Source of the DNA: Cyclobacteriaceae bacterium
GTDB lineage: Bacteria; Bacteroidota; Bacteroidia; Cytophagales; Cyclobacteriaceae
Reading direction: 5' to 3'
DNA length: 64,000 nt
NCBI GenBank assembly: GCA_023151255.1
Contig: JAKLJG010000002.1
Coordinates: 1 to 64,000, forward strand
Translations under genes and position numbers: made by a program
In this document: positions 35,134 to 45,070 of the stretch, one piece after another
Layout of the letters: each line of letters begins with the position of its first letter
Position numbering within the stretch: the first letter of the stretch is position 1
The notes under the pieces: generated by a model
What the model saw: the letters and a program-made list of their open reading frames with translations, nothing else
What the model was told of the DNA's origin: nothing
Database searches by the model: none

Positions 35134-36750
35134 ATGAATGAATTTTTATCCGAAATTTTTCCGGAGGAATCAGCTATTCCTAAAGTCTATCAGGTGCCGT
35201 TTCTTGAGCAGCGCGAATACCTGATTAATGGTGAACTTAAAAAATGGGAGGGCCCGCTTAATCCTGTAGTAAGCCCGGTATTCATAAAGACTCCTGAGGG
35301 GCTTCAGCAAAAAATAATTGGCCAAACACCATTGCTTACAGCTTCGGAAGCGCTCAAAGCATTGGATGCTGCTGTCAGTGCCTACCAGCTTGGTCACGGA
35401 GTATGGCCGGCCATGTCTGTGGGCGACCGCATAGCACATGTAGAAAAATTTTTAACAAAAATGCGCGAGGTGCGAGGCGAAGTGGTAAACCTGCTGATGT
35501 GGGAAATCGGCAAATCGTTAAAAGATTCTGAGAAGGAATTTGATCGCACCTGCGATTACATTGTGGATACTATAAAAGCGGTAAAAGAGTTGGACCGCAG
35601 TTCAGCAAAGCTGGTTGAGGAGCAGGGCTTTATGGCGCAGATTAGGCGTGTGCCGTTGGGCGTTGCCCTGTGCATGGGGCCGTTTAATTACCCGCTCAAC
35701 GAAACCTTCAGCACCTTAATCCCTGCGCTAATTATGGGAAACACAGTAGTATTTAAGCCGGCCAAGTACGGTGTGCTGCTCATCCGGCCTATGCTCGAGG
35801 CTTTCCGCGACAGCTTTCCTCCGGGAGTCATTAACATTATTTACGGCAAAGGCCGCGAAACTGTTGGTGCCTTAATGGAGACCGGAAAAATTGATGTGTT
35901 TGCCTTCATCGGAACTCACAAGGGAGCTAACGAACTAAAGAAGCTGCACCCAAAACCTCACCGCCTTAAATCCATATTGGGCCTGGATGCCAAAAATCCG
36001 GCTATTGTCTTACCCGATGCCGATCTTTCCAATGCAGTAAGCGAATGCCTTACCGGTTCTCTGTCATTCAACGGGCAGCGATGTACCGCCTTAAAGATCG
36101 TGTTTGTTCATAAAAAGATCGTTAATGAATTTCTTATTCGCTTTACTGAAGCTGTAAAGAAGCTAAAGCCAGGGATGCCTTGGGACGAAGGTGTTGGCCT
36201 GACGCCATTACCTGAGCCCGGCAAGACGGGTTACCTCAACGAACTTGTAGACAATGCAAAACAGCATGGTGCGCGGGTGTTAAATGAAAATGGTGGCCAG
36301 GTACTTCATTCCTTCTTCTTTCCGGCCGTGCTGTTTCCTGTAAATGAAAAGATGCGACTCTATTCAGAAGAACAATTTGGGCCGGTAGTGCCGGTTGTGC
36401 CTTTCGAGCGGGAAGAAGAAGCGATCAACTACGTGGTAAACTCTAATTACGGACAGCAGGTAAGTATTTTTGGTAATAACAGTAAAACCATTGCCCGCTT
36501 TATTGATGCGTTCAACAACCAGGTGGGTCGTATAAACCTCAACACCCAGTCGCAGCGAGGTCCCGACACGTTTCCATTTAACGGGCGGAAAGATTCAGCC
36601 GAAGGCACGCTATCGGTAGCCGATGCCCTGCGCGTATTTTCCATTCGTACCGTAGTGGCCACAAAAGCAGTTGATGTAAACAAACAGATTCTTGCCACGA
36701 TTATCAAAAACCGCGAGTCAGCATTTTTGAGCACCGACTATATTATGTAG
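35134..36750 (+). CDS. GapN-like aldehyde dehydrogenase (non-phosphorylating GAPDH type)
   Basis: This 538-residue aldehyde dehydrogenase resembles NADP-dependent, non-phosphorylating glyceraldehyde-3-phosphate dehydrogenase, which forms 3-phosphoglycerate and NADPH. The nucleophile is C317 (FNGQRCTALK). The usual general-base motif LELGGK is replaced by ILGLDAKNP, so the conserved Glu position holds Gly. Either another residue serves as base or the reaction differs. It is longer than usual (about 480-500) because of N- and C-terminal extensions. Its position between deoC and an acylphosphatase gene fits triose-phosphate metabolism. Confidence 0.83.
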   Translation: MNEFLSEIFPEESAIPKVYQVPFLEQREYLINGELKKWEGPLNPVVSPVFIKTPEGLQQKIIGQTPLLTASEALKALDAAVSAYQLGHGVWPAMSVGDRIAHVEKFLTKMREVRGEVVNLLMWEIGKSLKDSEKEFDRTCDYIVDTIKAVKELDRSSAKLVEEQGFMAQIRRVPLGVALCMGPFNYPLNETFSTLIPALIMGNTVVFKPAKYGVLLIRPMLEAFRDSFPPGVINIIYGKGRETVGALMETGKIDVFAFIGTHKGANELKKLHPKPHRLKSILGLDAKNPAIVLPDADLSNAVSECLTGSLSFNGQRCTALKIVFVHKKIVNEFLIRFTEAVKKLKPGMPWDEGVGLTPLPEPGKTGYLNELVDNAKQHGARVLNENGGQVLHSFFFPAVLFPVNEKMRLYSEEQFGPVVPVVPFEREEEAINYVVNSNYGQQVSIFGNNSKTIARFIDAFNNQVGRINLNTQSQRGPDTFPFNGRKDSAEGTLSVADALRVFSIRTVVATKAVDVNKQILATIIKNRESAFLSTDYIM

Positions 36751-36751
36751 C

Positions 36752-37021
36752 ATGAAACATGTCAATTTGCTGGTGAAGGGTCATGTTCAGGGTGTTTTCT
36801 TCCGGGCATCTACGCAGGAAGTAGCCGGGCAATTAGGGATAACCGGATTTGTTCGAAATGAACCCGATGGAAATGTTTACATCGAAGCCGAAGGTGGGGA
36901 GGAGCAACTGCAGAAATTTATTAAGTGGTGCCGTAAGGGTCCACCGCGTGCGCGGGTTGACAGGATGGAGGTTGTCGAATCAAGCCTGCAGTATTATACA
37001 ACCTTTGAAGTTAAGCGATAA
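36752..37021 (+). CDS. acyP: Acylphosphatase
   Basis: This 89-residue enzyme hydrolyses acyl phosphates such as 1,3-bisphosphoglycerate and carbamoyl phosphate. Both catalytic residues are present: R18 (GVFFRAST) and N36 (GFVRNEPDG). It begins 1 bp after the GapN-like gene and is clearly in the same operon. With its neighbours it could help to bypass the ATP-forming step of lower glycolysis, which is inference. Confidence 0.94.
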   Translation: MKHVNLLVKGHVQGVFFRASTQEVAGQLGITGFVRNEPDGNVYIEAEGGEEQLQKFIKWCRKGPPRARVDRMEVVESSLQYYTTFEVKR

Positions 37022-37030
37022 GAATACCCA

Positions 37031-38428
37031 GTGAATGTTCGTGTTAAATTTCTGGGCGGTGCCCAAAGTGTTACCGGGTCGAGGTACCTGGTGGAGGCAG
37101 GCGATTTCCGTTTTCTGTTCGACTGCGGATTGTTTCAGGGGTTAAAGGATTTACGACTTCGTAACTGGGAAGCGTTTCCTGTTGAACCATCCACCATTGA
37201 TTGTGTAATTATCAGTCACGCGCACATTGATCACACCGGTTACCTTCCGAAACTGGTGAAGGAAGGATTCAGCGGCCCTATTTATTGTACCCACCCGACA
37301 GCCGACCTGATGGAAATTATGCTGATTGATTCAGCTAAACTGCAGGAAGAAGAAACGGAATATGCCCGTCAGAAAGGATATTCCCGCCACGAAGTGCCTA
37401 AACCGCTGTACACTGAAGCAGATGCTCAGGCTGTGTTTCCATTGATTAAATCAGTTGGTTATGATGAACGGATTAAGATCAGTAACCATGTTGAATTTAT
37501 TTTTCGCGATGCCGGGCATTTGCTGGGCTCAGCCATTACGGAAATTTTTGTTCGAGGTGATAACCAGCAGAAGAAAATTGTTTTTTCGGGCGACCTGGGA
37601 CGGTATCAAACCGAAATGCTTCATCCCCCTTCGGCCATCGAACAGGCCGATGTGTTATTTGTTGAATCAACTTACGGTAACAAAGACAACCCGGATGTTG
37701 ATCCGAAAGTTGATTTGATGCGCATCGCAAATGAAACCATTAAGCGGGGTGGTGTGCTGTTGATACCCGCTTTTGCGGTAGGCCGCACCCAGGGCCTGCT
37801 GTATCACCTTCGTCAGTTGATGAAAGAGAAAAGAATTCCGGATGTGCCGGTGTATATTGACAGCCCCATGGCTGTGTCGTCAACATATCTCTTTTTTAAG
37901 CACCCGAAATTCCTGAAAGAGACTTTTAATCTAAAGGAGTTTGTAAAAGAAGTGGAGACAAACATGCTGGTATTTGTACGATCAAATGAACACTCTAAGA
38001 CGCTTAATTCTATTAAGAAAAATGCCATCATCATCTCATCCAGCGGCATGATGACAGGCGGGCGCGTACTTCACCACCTGTATCATCGGCTTCGTAGAAA
38101 AGAAGACACCGTGCTGATTGCCGGTTTCCAGGCCGAAGGAACACGTGGCCGCAGGTTGCTTGATGGGGAAAAGACCATTAAGATTTTCGGTGAACAAGTG
38201 CCCGTTGAATGCACCATTGAATACATCAGTTCGATGAGCGGCCATGCCGATATGCCTGAACTCTTTCGCTGGTTAGCCGGATTCAAAAATAAACCAAAAG
38301 TGACGTTTACTGTGCATGGCGAAGGAGTCGATCTTCAGGCGTATGCTCAAAACATTCGCGACCGGTTCGGGTGGAATGTTATTGTTCCGCAATATATGGA
38401 GAGTGTGCAGTTGTTTGAAGGTATCTGA
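37031..38428 (+). CDS. Beta-CASP MBL-fold ribonuclease/hydrolase
   Basis: This 465-residue cytoplasmic protein has a metallo-beta-lactamase core with HxHxDH at residues 63-68 (SHAHIDH) and a beta-CASP domain. Later motifs are FSGDLGRY, IPAFAVGRTQ and the C-terminal MSGHADM. Such proteins are usually RNases of the CPSF/RNase J-like group (YbcI/Ysh1-type). The start is GTG at 37031; an ATG 4 nt downstream is out of frame. It lies 9 bp after the acylphosphatase gene. Confidence 0.9.
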   Translation: MNVRVKFLGGAQSVTGSRYLVEAGDFRFLFDCGLFQGLKDLRLRNWEAFPVEPSTIDCVIISHAHIDHTGYLPKLVKEGFSGPIYCTHPTADLMEIMLIDSAKLQEEETEYARQKGYSRHEVPKPLYTEADAQAVFPLIKSVGYDERIKISNHVEFIFRDAGHLLGSAITEIFVRGDNQQKKIVFSGDLGRYQTEMLHPPSAIEQADVLFVESTYGNKDNPDVDPKVDLMRIANETIKRGGVLLIPAFAVGRTQGLLYHLRQLMKEKRIPDVPVYIDSPMAVSSTYLFFKHPKFLKETFNLKEFVKEVETNMLVFVRSNEHSKTLNSIKKNAIIISSSGMMTGGRVLHHLYHRLRRKEDTVLIAGFQAEGTRGRRLLDGEKTIKIFGEQVPVECTIEYISSMSGHADMPELFRWLAGFKNKPKVTFTVHGEGVDLQAYAQNIRDRFGWNVIVPQYMESVQLFEGI

Positions 38429-38453
38429 CAGGCTGTTGTTAGTGTTGTAAGGC

Positions 38454-38957
38454 TTATGCTGATTTTTTCTGAATACCTTTTTGCGGATGAATTTTTACCT
38501 CAAAGAAGCCGGTAGCAATAACAGCCAGCCTTTCGCCAATAAAACGGGCCTCCGCTTCCTGCGGAAAGAATACGGTGAGTTCGAGTACGCCCATCAGAAA
38601 ATTTTTATGCCGGCATAATGTTTTTACCCATTTTTTAAACTCACTTTCCCACTCCTGCTGATAGCGAACAAAGGGCTCTTCACCGCTGAAAATAAACGTC
38701 AGTTGATTGTCGCTGTAATACCGGAAGCGAAAAATGCCGGCCAATACGATGTAAAACTCATGTAGTTTTGATGTATCATCCGATTGATGATGTTGAATGC
38801 GCTGAACGGTTTCATCAACTACCCCCAACGGGTTGTGTTGCAGCAGGTATTGTATTTTTACAAAATCAACCAGGTAGGAAAGCAGCGGTTTTTCAAGCGA
38901 TAGTTGTGCTTCTTCGAGAACGTAATTCTTATCCTGCGGAAAAAATTTGCGAAGCAC
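38454..38957 (-). CDS. Protein of unknown function with a near-ideal promoter
   Basis: This frame encodes 167 residues starting at GTG 38957. I recognise no family, signal peptide or membrane helix. The N-terminal two thirds are mainly helical and rich in aromatic and charged residues (FRFRYYSDN, FVRYQQEWESEFKKW), and the C-terminus is basic (KIHPQKGIQKKSA). An almost perfect promoter lies 17 nt upstream and leaves a leader of about 13 nt, which supports the GTG start and a single-gene transcript. The gene converges on the beta-CASP gene. Confidence 0.7.
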   Translation of the reverse strand: MLRKFFPQDKNYVLEEAQLSLEKPLLSYLVDFVKIQYLLQHNPLGVVDETVQRIQHHQSDDTSKLHEFYIVLAGIFRFRYYSDNQLTFIFSGEEPFVRYQQEWESEFKKWVKTLCRHKNFLMGVLELTVFFPQEAEARFIGERLAVIATGFFEVKIHPQKGIQKKSA

Positions 38958-38973
38958 CGGGTTGAAGGTTTTA

Positions 38974-39001
38974 CAAAGATAGAAAACCTTTTTCTAAACA
39001 A
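38974..39001 (-). promoter_or_regulatory. Promoter (TTG-N17-TATCTTTG) of the 38454-38957 gene
   Basis: On the minus strand TTG (39001-38999) and TATCTTTG (38981-38974) are 17 bp apart. The start would be near 38970. This is one of the two best matches to the Bacteroidota promoter in the window. Confidence 0.75.
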
Positions 39002-39020
39002 CCACTTGCCCTGTTGCTTG

Positions 39021-40610
39021 CTATGTGCCGAAACTTTCGGCTTTGGCGCGGTTCAGGTATGCTTCAAATTCAATGGGAGCATCGGCACTGTCAAGCAGGC
39101 ATCCTTCCGGTATAGGCGGATAGATTTCGGCATAAGTTTTCACCATATTCATGAATACCCTGCGGTACACATGGGTACGGTTTATTTCTTCAGGCCTGCT
39201 TAGGCCTGCGCATGAGAGCAACTCAACAAAACTGCCAACGGTGTTTTTGTGGTAATTCGCTACGCGTTGTTTTTTATCTTCAACAACCAGGCCTTTTGTA
39301 AAGTATGGATCTTGCGTAGCCACGCCTGTGGGGCAAGTATTTTTGTTGCACTCCAGTGCCTGAATGCACCCGAGGGCCATCATCATGGCGCGGGCGCAGT
39401 TGGTAAAATCAGCACCCAAGGCCATAGCCCGTACAATGTGAAAGCCGGTAAGGATTTTTCCGGAGCAATCAATTTTAATATGCTCGCGAATGCCGAATCC
39501 GCGCAAAGCGTCATCAACAAAAGCAATCGCATCGAGTAACGGCATACCGACAAAGTTTGAAAATTCCGGTGGCGCGGCACCGGTGCCTCCCTCTCCGCCA
39601 TCCACCGTAATAAAATCAGGATACGTGTTCAGTTGTACCATGGCTTTGCAGATGCCCAGAAACTCGCTCTTACGTCCGATACACAGCTTAAAGCCGATGG
39701 GCTTTCCACCGGAGAGTTCGCGCAGTTGTTTTACAAACTGAATGAGACCGATGGGCGAGTTAAATGCACTATGGTAAGGTGGCGAAAATACAGTGGTGCC
39801 GGGCTTAACACCACGAATGGCAGCAATTTCGGGCGTATTCTTTTTGGCAGGAAGTATGCCGCCATGCCCGGGCTTTGCGCCCTGCGAAAGTTTTATTTCA
39901 ATCATTTTTACTTCAGGACGAAGGGCATTTTTCTGAAATGCCTCCGGAGAAAAATTTCCATGCTCATCGCGCGCACCAAAATAACCGGTACCGATTTGCC
40001 AGATTAAATCACCGCCATATTTAAGGTGGTGTGGGCTGATGCCGCCCTCGCCTGTGTTGTGGGCAAATCCGCCAATTTTTGCGCCCGCATTAAGTGCCTC
40101 TACCGCATTGCCGCTTAGTGAACCAAAACTCATGGCCGAAATATTCATCACGCTGGCATCATAAGGTTGCTTGCAGTCTTTGTTGCCAACCCGTACGCGC
40201 GGGTTGTGATCAATTTTATTGTGATCAAGCGGGCACACCGAGTGGGTCATCCACTCATAGCCCTCGGCATAAACGTTTAACTGCGTGCCGAATGGAATGG
40301 TATCGATTTGTTTCTTTGCGCGCTGGTAAATAACTGAACGCTCAATGCGGTTGATGGGTGCGCCATCGGTATCGGATTCGACAAAATACTGCTGAATTTT
40401 TGGGCGCATGTCTTCAAACACATAACGCAAGCGTCCCAAGATGGGGAAGTTGCGCCTGATGGCCTGGCGTTTCTGAATCATGTCGGCAACACCCATGTAA
40501 ATCAGGGGGGCGACTATAACAAATAACAGGAGCACGTCAATCCAGAAGTAACTCCACACCAGTAATAAAGCAGTAACCAGTATGCTTGAAACAATGAATA
40601 GCTTTCTCAT
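39021..40610 (-). CDS. FMN-binding glutamate-synthase-family protein, membrane anchored
   Basis: This 529-residue protein is homologous to the central FMN/Fe-S domain of the glutamate synthase large subunit. A hydrophobic N-terminus (about residues 6-43, two helices) should anchor it in the inner membrane. The flavin-site blocks MSFGSLSGNAVEAL, NTGEGGISPHH, KPGHGGILPA and GGEGGTGAAPPEF are present, as is the cysteine cluster CNKNTCPTGVATQDP. It lacks the glutaminase domain, so it cannot by itself use glutamine like GltB. The physiological substrate of this stand-alone family is not established. It appears monocistronic. Confidence 0.88.
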   Translation of the reverse strand: MRKLFIVSSILVTALLLVWSYFWIDVLLLFVIVAPLIYMGVADMIQKRQAIRRNFPILGRLRYVFEDMRPKIQQYFVESDTDGAPINRIERSVIYQRAKKQIDTIPFGTQLNVYAEGYEWMTHSVCPLDHNKIDHNPRVRVGNKDCKQPYDASVMNISAMSFGSLSGNAVEALNAGAKIGGFAHNTGEGGISPHHLKYGGDLIWQIGTGYFGARDEHGNFSPEAFQKNALRPEVKMIEIKLSQGAKPGHGGILPAKKNTPEIAAIRGVKPGTTVFSPPYHSAFNSPIGLIQFVKQLRELSGGKPIGFKLCIGRKSEFLGICKAMVQLNTYPDFITVDGGEGGTGAAPPEFSNFVGMPLLDAIAFVDDALRGFGIREHIKIDCSGKILTGFHIVRAMALGADFTNCARAMMMALGCIQALECNKNTCPTGVATQDPYFTKGLVVEDKKQRVANYHKNTVGSFVELLSCAGLSRPEEINRTHVYRRVFMNMVKTYAEIYPPIPEGCLLDSADAPIEFEAYLNRAKAESFGT

Positions 40611-40668
40611 AGAGGGTTCGGTAAGGCTAACAAGTTATACCGCAGCGCGGAAAACCACAAGCAGATTT

Positions 40669-42459
40669 TTAGTTGTACCGGATAAAAGCAGGTTTTTTAA
40701 CAAAACCTGCGCTATACTTTACCTGCAGGTTGGAAGATAATGTTATCCGGAAATGTGAGAGATCCTCAACAACTACCGGAAAGTAGTAACACCTGAGTTC
40801 GATGGTTCCGAATACCAGGTTTTCGTTTCGTGTACGAATGCCACCCCCTAACCCAAAGTAGGCCTGCTGCCGAAACAAGTTTTGATTTTGTGGGGCAATC
40901 ATGGCTGCATCAGCAAACAGCATAGGCGCAATACGGAAACCCAATATGGTAAGCGGGGTGAACAATACACTTTCTGCATGGATGCCAAGGCGTTTGTTAC
41001 CCAGCAGGCTGTCGGCCCGGAATTGTTTCAGTCCAAATTCGCTGCGTAGCTGTAACGGAAATATGATTGCCGGTTTAAGGATGGTGGTGTAGGTGATAGC
41101 GAGGCTATGGCGCAGTTTAAATTGCTTCATGTCGATGATGCGGCTAAACAACGAGGCATTGGCCAGCAGCAAAACATCTTCAACCCGCTCGTTAAAGTAA
41201 AATCCACCGGCACTTAATGTAAAAGAAAAGAAGTCGCCATTATTTTGAACAAATGATTTTATCAACTCGGCCCCGAGGTACGGGCGGTTGCGCCCCAGTT
41301 GGTTTACTTTACCTGCTAACAGCGTAAGTTGTCTTCCGTAGGGTATGTCTTCGGTTCGTCCGAAGCCAAAGATATAGCGTGTTTTATAAAAGTTTTGGTT
41401 AAAGAATGAAACCTCACCCAATAAAAACGATGTGTTATTATAGAGCGGGTTATCCTGCTCCACCACCTGCCACGGTTTATCGCTAAAGTGTTGCTTAAAA
41501 GAACGCAAGGCAACAAAATGCCGGTTGCGGTTCTTCATCCTGTTTTTAACTCCAATGTTATAGCCAATCCATAGATCACGTATGCCGTACTGGTATTCAC
41601 GAAAATCGGCTGACGGTTTATTAAACACATTAACAGACCAATTCTGACTGAACTCGATTCCTCCTGCCATGCGGGTATAGGGCGAGACCAGAGGCCGGTC
41701 GAGTCGGAGGAAAACAGCACTCTCGTTTTCCAGCCCGAGGCTTGAGCCATTGTTCAGTTGGGTGTATGATACGGTAGCGTTAATGAAGGTACCTCCCACA
41801 CTGTTTTTGGAGTATAGAAACTGCGTTCCCAGGGTTGGTTGGCGGTCAGAATCATATAATGCATTTAGTTCGATCCGTTGCCCCAACCCACCCAGGTTGG
41901 CATCGTAAATACCGAACCGGTACTTATCGGTTGACGAAGGCGTGAAACTTCCACCCAGGCTAAACACATCACGGGTAACTACAATTACATCCACCGAGTC
42001 GCGGCTTCTCCGCACCGGCCGTACGAGGATGGTCGCATCGAGAATAAAATCCAGGTCGCGCAGGTGCCGCTCGTTATCAGCCAGTTTATAAGGATCCAAC
42101 GGTCTCTTTTCTTTGAAGAACAAATTATCCTTTATTACCTGAACACGCGTATTGGTATGCAGGCTGTTGGCAATGCGGGTAATGTCGTTAACGATTTTTC
42201 GTTTGGTCGTGTCGTAAATGCTGCGTTCAAAACCGATTTTCTGTACAATGATTTTACGTATGATACGGCCCTGGTAGGGCATAAAAGCCTGTTCGCTTTT
42301 CTGGTTGATGGTGGTGTCTTTCTCGCTGGTGGTTATGCTTCGGATAATTTTCCGGGAGATTTTATTGTTATTCAGGCCATTCTTCCCATTAGGGCTTTGT
42401 GCTATGCCAGTTAAAGCACTTAAGATAAGCGTAATAAGGAGGATGTACAGCCTGCGCAT
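40669..42459 (-). CDS. Outer-membrane Omp85-like barrel protein of unknown function
   Basis: The protein has 596 residues from the ATG at 42459; a start 7 codons upstream is less likely because the signal peptide (MRRLYILLITLILSALTGIAQ) begins here. One or two POTRA-like segments follow (IIRKIIVQKIGFERSIYD, LRDLDFILDATILVRP). A large beta-barrel ends the protein, with the late block LVFGTIELRCYYFP. It resembles BamA/TamA-type surface antigens without a full POTRA set. The role may be in outer-membrane assembly or lipid traffic; this is not shown by the sequence. Confidence 0.72.
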   Translation of the reverse strand: MRRLYILLITLILSALTGIAQSPNGKNGLNNNKISRKIIRSITTSEKDTTINQKSEQAFMPYQGRIIRKIIVQKIGFERSIYDTTKRKIVNDITRIANSLHTNTRVQVIKDNLFFKEKRPLDPYKLADNERHLRDLDFILDATILVRPVRRSRDSVDVIVVTRDVFSLGGSFTPSSTDKYRFGIYDANLGGLGQRIELNALYDSDRQPTLGTQFLYSKNSVGGTFINATVSYTQLNNGSSLGLENESAVFLRLDRPLVSPYTRMAGGIEFSQNWSVNVFNKPSADFREYQYGIRDLWIGYNIGVKNRMKNRNRHFVALRSFKQHFSDKPWQVVEQDNPLYNNTSFLLGEVSFFNQNFYKTRYIFGFGRTEDIPYGRQLTLLAGKVNQLGRNRPYLGAELIKSFVQNNGDFFSFTLSAGGFYFNERVEDVLLLANASLFSRIIDMKQFKLRHSLAITYTTILKPAIIFPLQLRSEFGLKQFRADSLLGNKRLGIHAESVLFTPLTILGFRIAPMLFADAAMIAPQNQNLFRQQAYFGLGGGIRTRNENLVFGTIELRCYYFPVVVEDLSHFRITLSSNLQVKYSAGFVKKPAFIRYN

Positions 42460-42508
42460 ACACGTTTGTGCAAACTGCAATTAAAACCTGAAATTTCAGA
42501 GTGTAATA

Positions 42509-45070
42509 CTAGCGGGCAGCCGCCTCGTTCAGCAGGTTGCCATAAAACACGGCATTGGTGAACAGCTTGGTAGTTCCAAACCAGAAGGCCCTAAACGCCA
42601 GGTTGTCGGTAAACCCGATAACCCGCCCGCGACCGAGGGTTGTAAATCCGCCCATCGAGCTGTTTTTAAGTTTTGCATAATTCGGATTTGAGATGTAGCC
42701 GCTTAGTAATGGTGAGGCCCCGTAAACCAATGGATTACCGTACGGATTTTTCGATCTTTCCATAAATAGGTTGTTGTCTTTAAACACTGGCATTTTTGAT
42801 TGGGTGTATCCATAAAGCAACGGATTGGTCAGGTCAACGGTGGCTTCAAAGATAGCGCCCGGACTTTGCTGTGCACCTCGGTACTCTTCAATATCGGCAT
42901 AAGCGCGGGGTTGTTCGGATTTCTTATCGGTTGCCGGTTCGTCTTTTTTCATTTCAAATTTTCCAAGCCCGGCTGTGGTAAGCCAGTTCAGGGCATTGTC
43001 AAAGCCGATGATCACCCCGCCATTCTGCACCCAGGTCTTCAGCCGTTCTTTGGTGGCATCGGTTATGCCGGAGTAGCTTCCGGCTGGAAAGATGATGGTG
43101 TTGTAGCGATTGATGTTGGTACGGTTCAGTACGTCAATCGGTAGTGTGGTAACCGGCATATGCATGCGTACGTCCATCAGGTGCCACAGTTCACCAGCAT
43201 CATTGGCGCTAACGCCATCACCAACCAGCATGGCAATTTCCGGCTTACGGAGAACCTGGAAGGTGCCACTACCCAGACTTACCCCTTTATAATCAAGACC
43301 GGTGTTAAACGAATACACATCAATTCCATCTTTTTCGATGATTTCCCTGATGTAATACTGTATCTGATCGGCTACCTTGCCCTGGTCGGCTACGGTTACC
43401 AGCAATGAGCCGCGCTCAAATTTTTTACCTGACGCATGATAGAACGGTTCGGTGGCTACTTTTACCCGGATGCCGTTTTGCAGCAGGCGATTAATGGCAC
43501 GGGGCGTATAGTAACCATAGGCCTCGAACACATAAGCATATTGTGCTATGTCGCCAATCAGTTTACCGGCCGGCATTTTTATTTCAGTAACTTTTTGCCC
43601 CAGCGCGGGTGCCACTTTTAATTCTTCATAATCCAGACCAAAGGCCAGGGGCAGTGTCCAGGTAGAGATGTCGTAAAAAATACTGTCTTTGAATTGGGTT
43701 CGCCTTTCAATCATGCCTCTTATGAGTTTGTATTGGGGTTGATTGAGGGGCACCACAAAACTTGATTCAGCATCGAAATTTTTTCCATTAATGGTTTGCG
43801 AGGAGGGCAATGTATATACATCGACCTGCTGGCGCACCATAATCTCGGCCAAGTGATATGCCCGCGCCTTATCCTTCGATCCGAATACGATTGCTTTCAC
43901 CGGATCTTTAGCTGCATCAGCCACTGCATTTTTAAAAAACTCACGTTGGTAGTTCAACAAGTCTTCACGCAAGGCATTGACTGCTTTTAGTGTACTGAGT
44001 GCCGTAGTAAACTGATTGCGCACGGTAAAAGCAAAATGAAGTACTCCGTTTACGCTTTCCTGCGCATGCCCGCGCGAACTGGCCTGTTCAAATAAGATGC
44101 CGATGGCGCCCTGCACATCCGGAAAGGTTGAGCCTTTGCCGTAATAAAAATCATCATAGCCCTCCTGTGTGTAATAAAACGAGCCGATGTTATCAAGGGC
44201 TTTGGCATGGAACTCCCCGATTTTGCGGGTAAGTTCCTGGTTTCGTTCAGGCGTAAGAGGATGTACCCGCGAAGGCACACCGGGTTGAAAAAAGAACGTG
44301 GCGTTGGTACCCATTTCATGATGATCGGTAAGCACGTTAGGTTTCCACTGATGGAATTTTTTAATGCGCGCCTGGGACTCGGGCTGCTGCGCCACGAGCC
44401 AGTCGCGGTTCAAATCAAACCAGTAGTGATTGGTTCGTCCGCCCGGCCACGGTTCGTTGTGCTCCATATCGGCCGGGTCGGCAGATATAACTTTACTCTT
44501 CCGCGAATTAACCCAACTGCTGAAGCGGTGAAGTCCGTCTGGATTGAAACTGGGGTCGAACAGGATGATGGTATTATTCAGGTATTCTTCAATTTCTTTC
44601 CCTTCAGCAGCGGCCAGGTGATAGGCCGTTAATAAAGCGGCATTGCTACCGCTGGCTTCGTTGCCATGGATGCTGAATCCCATATAGAATACTGCGGGCA
44701 TCGTTTTTACATCCAGACCGGCCGAACGGGATGGATCGGTAAGTTGTATGTGCTGGTTGCGTATAACTTCAATGTTCTGATGGTTTTTCGGGCTGGTAAT
44801 GGTTAACAGTAATAGCGGCCGTGCTTCGTGTGTATAGCCGGTTACTTCGAGGGTAATTCTGTCCGATGCCTTATCCAAGGCATACATATAGTTTACCAGG
44901 CGGTCGTGGCTGATGTGCCATTCGCCCACCTCATGCCCGATAACCGATTGGGGGGAGGGTATTGCCGGGTTATACGTAATGCTTTCAGGTAGGTAGTATG
45001 ATAGATTCGGTTGAGCCTGAGCGGTATTGATTACCAGGCCAAGCAGCAGAAGGAAGCGCAAGGTTTTCAT
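42509..45070 (-). CDS. M14-family zinc carboxypeptidase, exported
   Basis: The protein has 853 residues from the ATG at 45070, chosen because the signal peptide MKTLRFLLLLGLVINTAQA starts there; the longer frame adds 16 unlikely residues. The M14 catalytic domain has the zinc motif HGNEASG, the substrate-binding FNPDG, the third-ligand region LTDHHEMG and the catalytic Glu in GILFEQASSRG. A long C-terminal part includes a class I glutamine-amidotransferase-like segment (about residues 600-760; WVQNGGVIIGFDNAL). It should trim peptides or muropeptides outside the inner membrane. Confidence 0.9.
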   Translation of the reverse strand: MKTLRFLLLLGLVINTAQAQPNLSYYLPESITYNPAIPSPQSVIGHEVGEWHISHDRLVNYMYALDKASDRITLEVTGYTHEARPLLLLTITSPKNHQNIEVIRNQHIQLTDPSRSAGLDVKTMPAVFYMGFSIHGNEASGSNAALLTAYHLAAAEGKEIEEYLNNTIILFDPSFNPDGLHRFSSWVNSRKSKVISADPADMEHNEPWPGGRTNHYWFDLNRDWLVAQQPESQARIKKFHQWKPNVLTDHHEMGTNATFFFQPGVPSRVHPLTPERNQELTRKIGEFHAKALDNIGSFYYTQEGYDDFYYGKGSTFPDVQGAIGILFEQASSRGHAQESVNGVLHFAFTVRNQFTTALSTLKAVNALREDLLNYQREFFKNAVADAAKDPVKAIVFGSKDKARAYHLAEIMVRQQVDVYTLPSSQTINGKNFDAESSFVVPLNQPQYKLIRGMIERRTQFKDSIFYDISTWTLPLAFGLDYEELKVAPALGQKVTEIKMPAGKLIGDIAQYAYVFEAYGYYTPRAINRLLQNGIRVKVATEPFYHASGKKFERGSLLVTVADQGKVADQIQYYIREIIEKDGIDVYSFNTGLDYKGVSLGSGTFQVLRKPEIAMLVGDGVSANDAGELWHLMDVRMHMPVTTLPIDVLNRTNINRYNTIIFPAGSYSGITDATKERLKTWVQNGGVIIGFDNALNWLTTAGLGKFEMKKDEPATDKKSEQPRAYADIEEYRGAQQSPGAIFEATVDLTNPLLYGYTQSKMPVFKDNNLFMERSKNPYGNPLVYGASPLLSGYISNPNYAKLKNSSMGGFTTLGRGRVIGFTDNLAFRAFWFGTTKLFTNAVFYGNLLNEAAAR

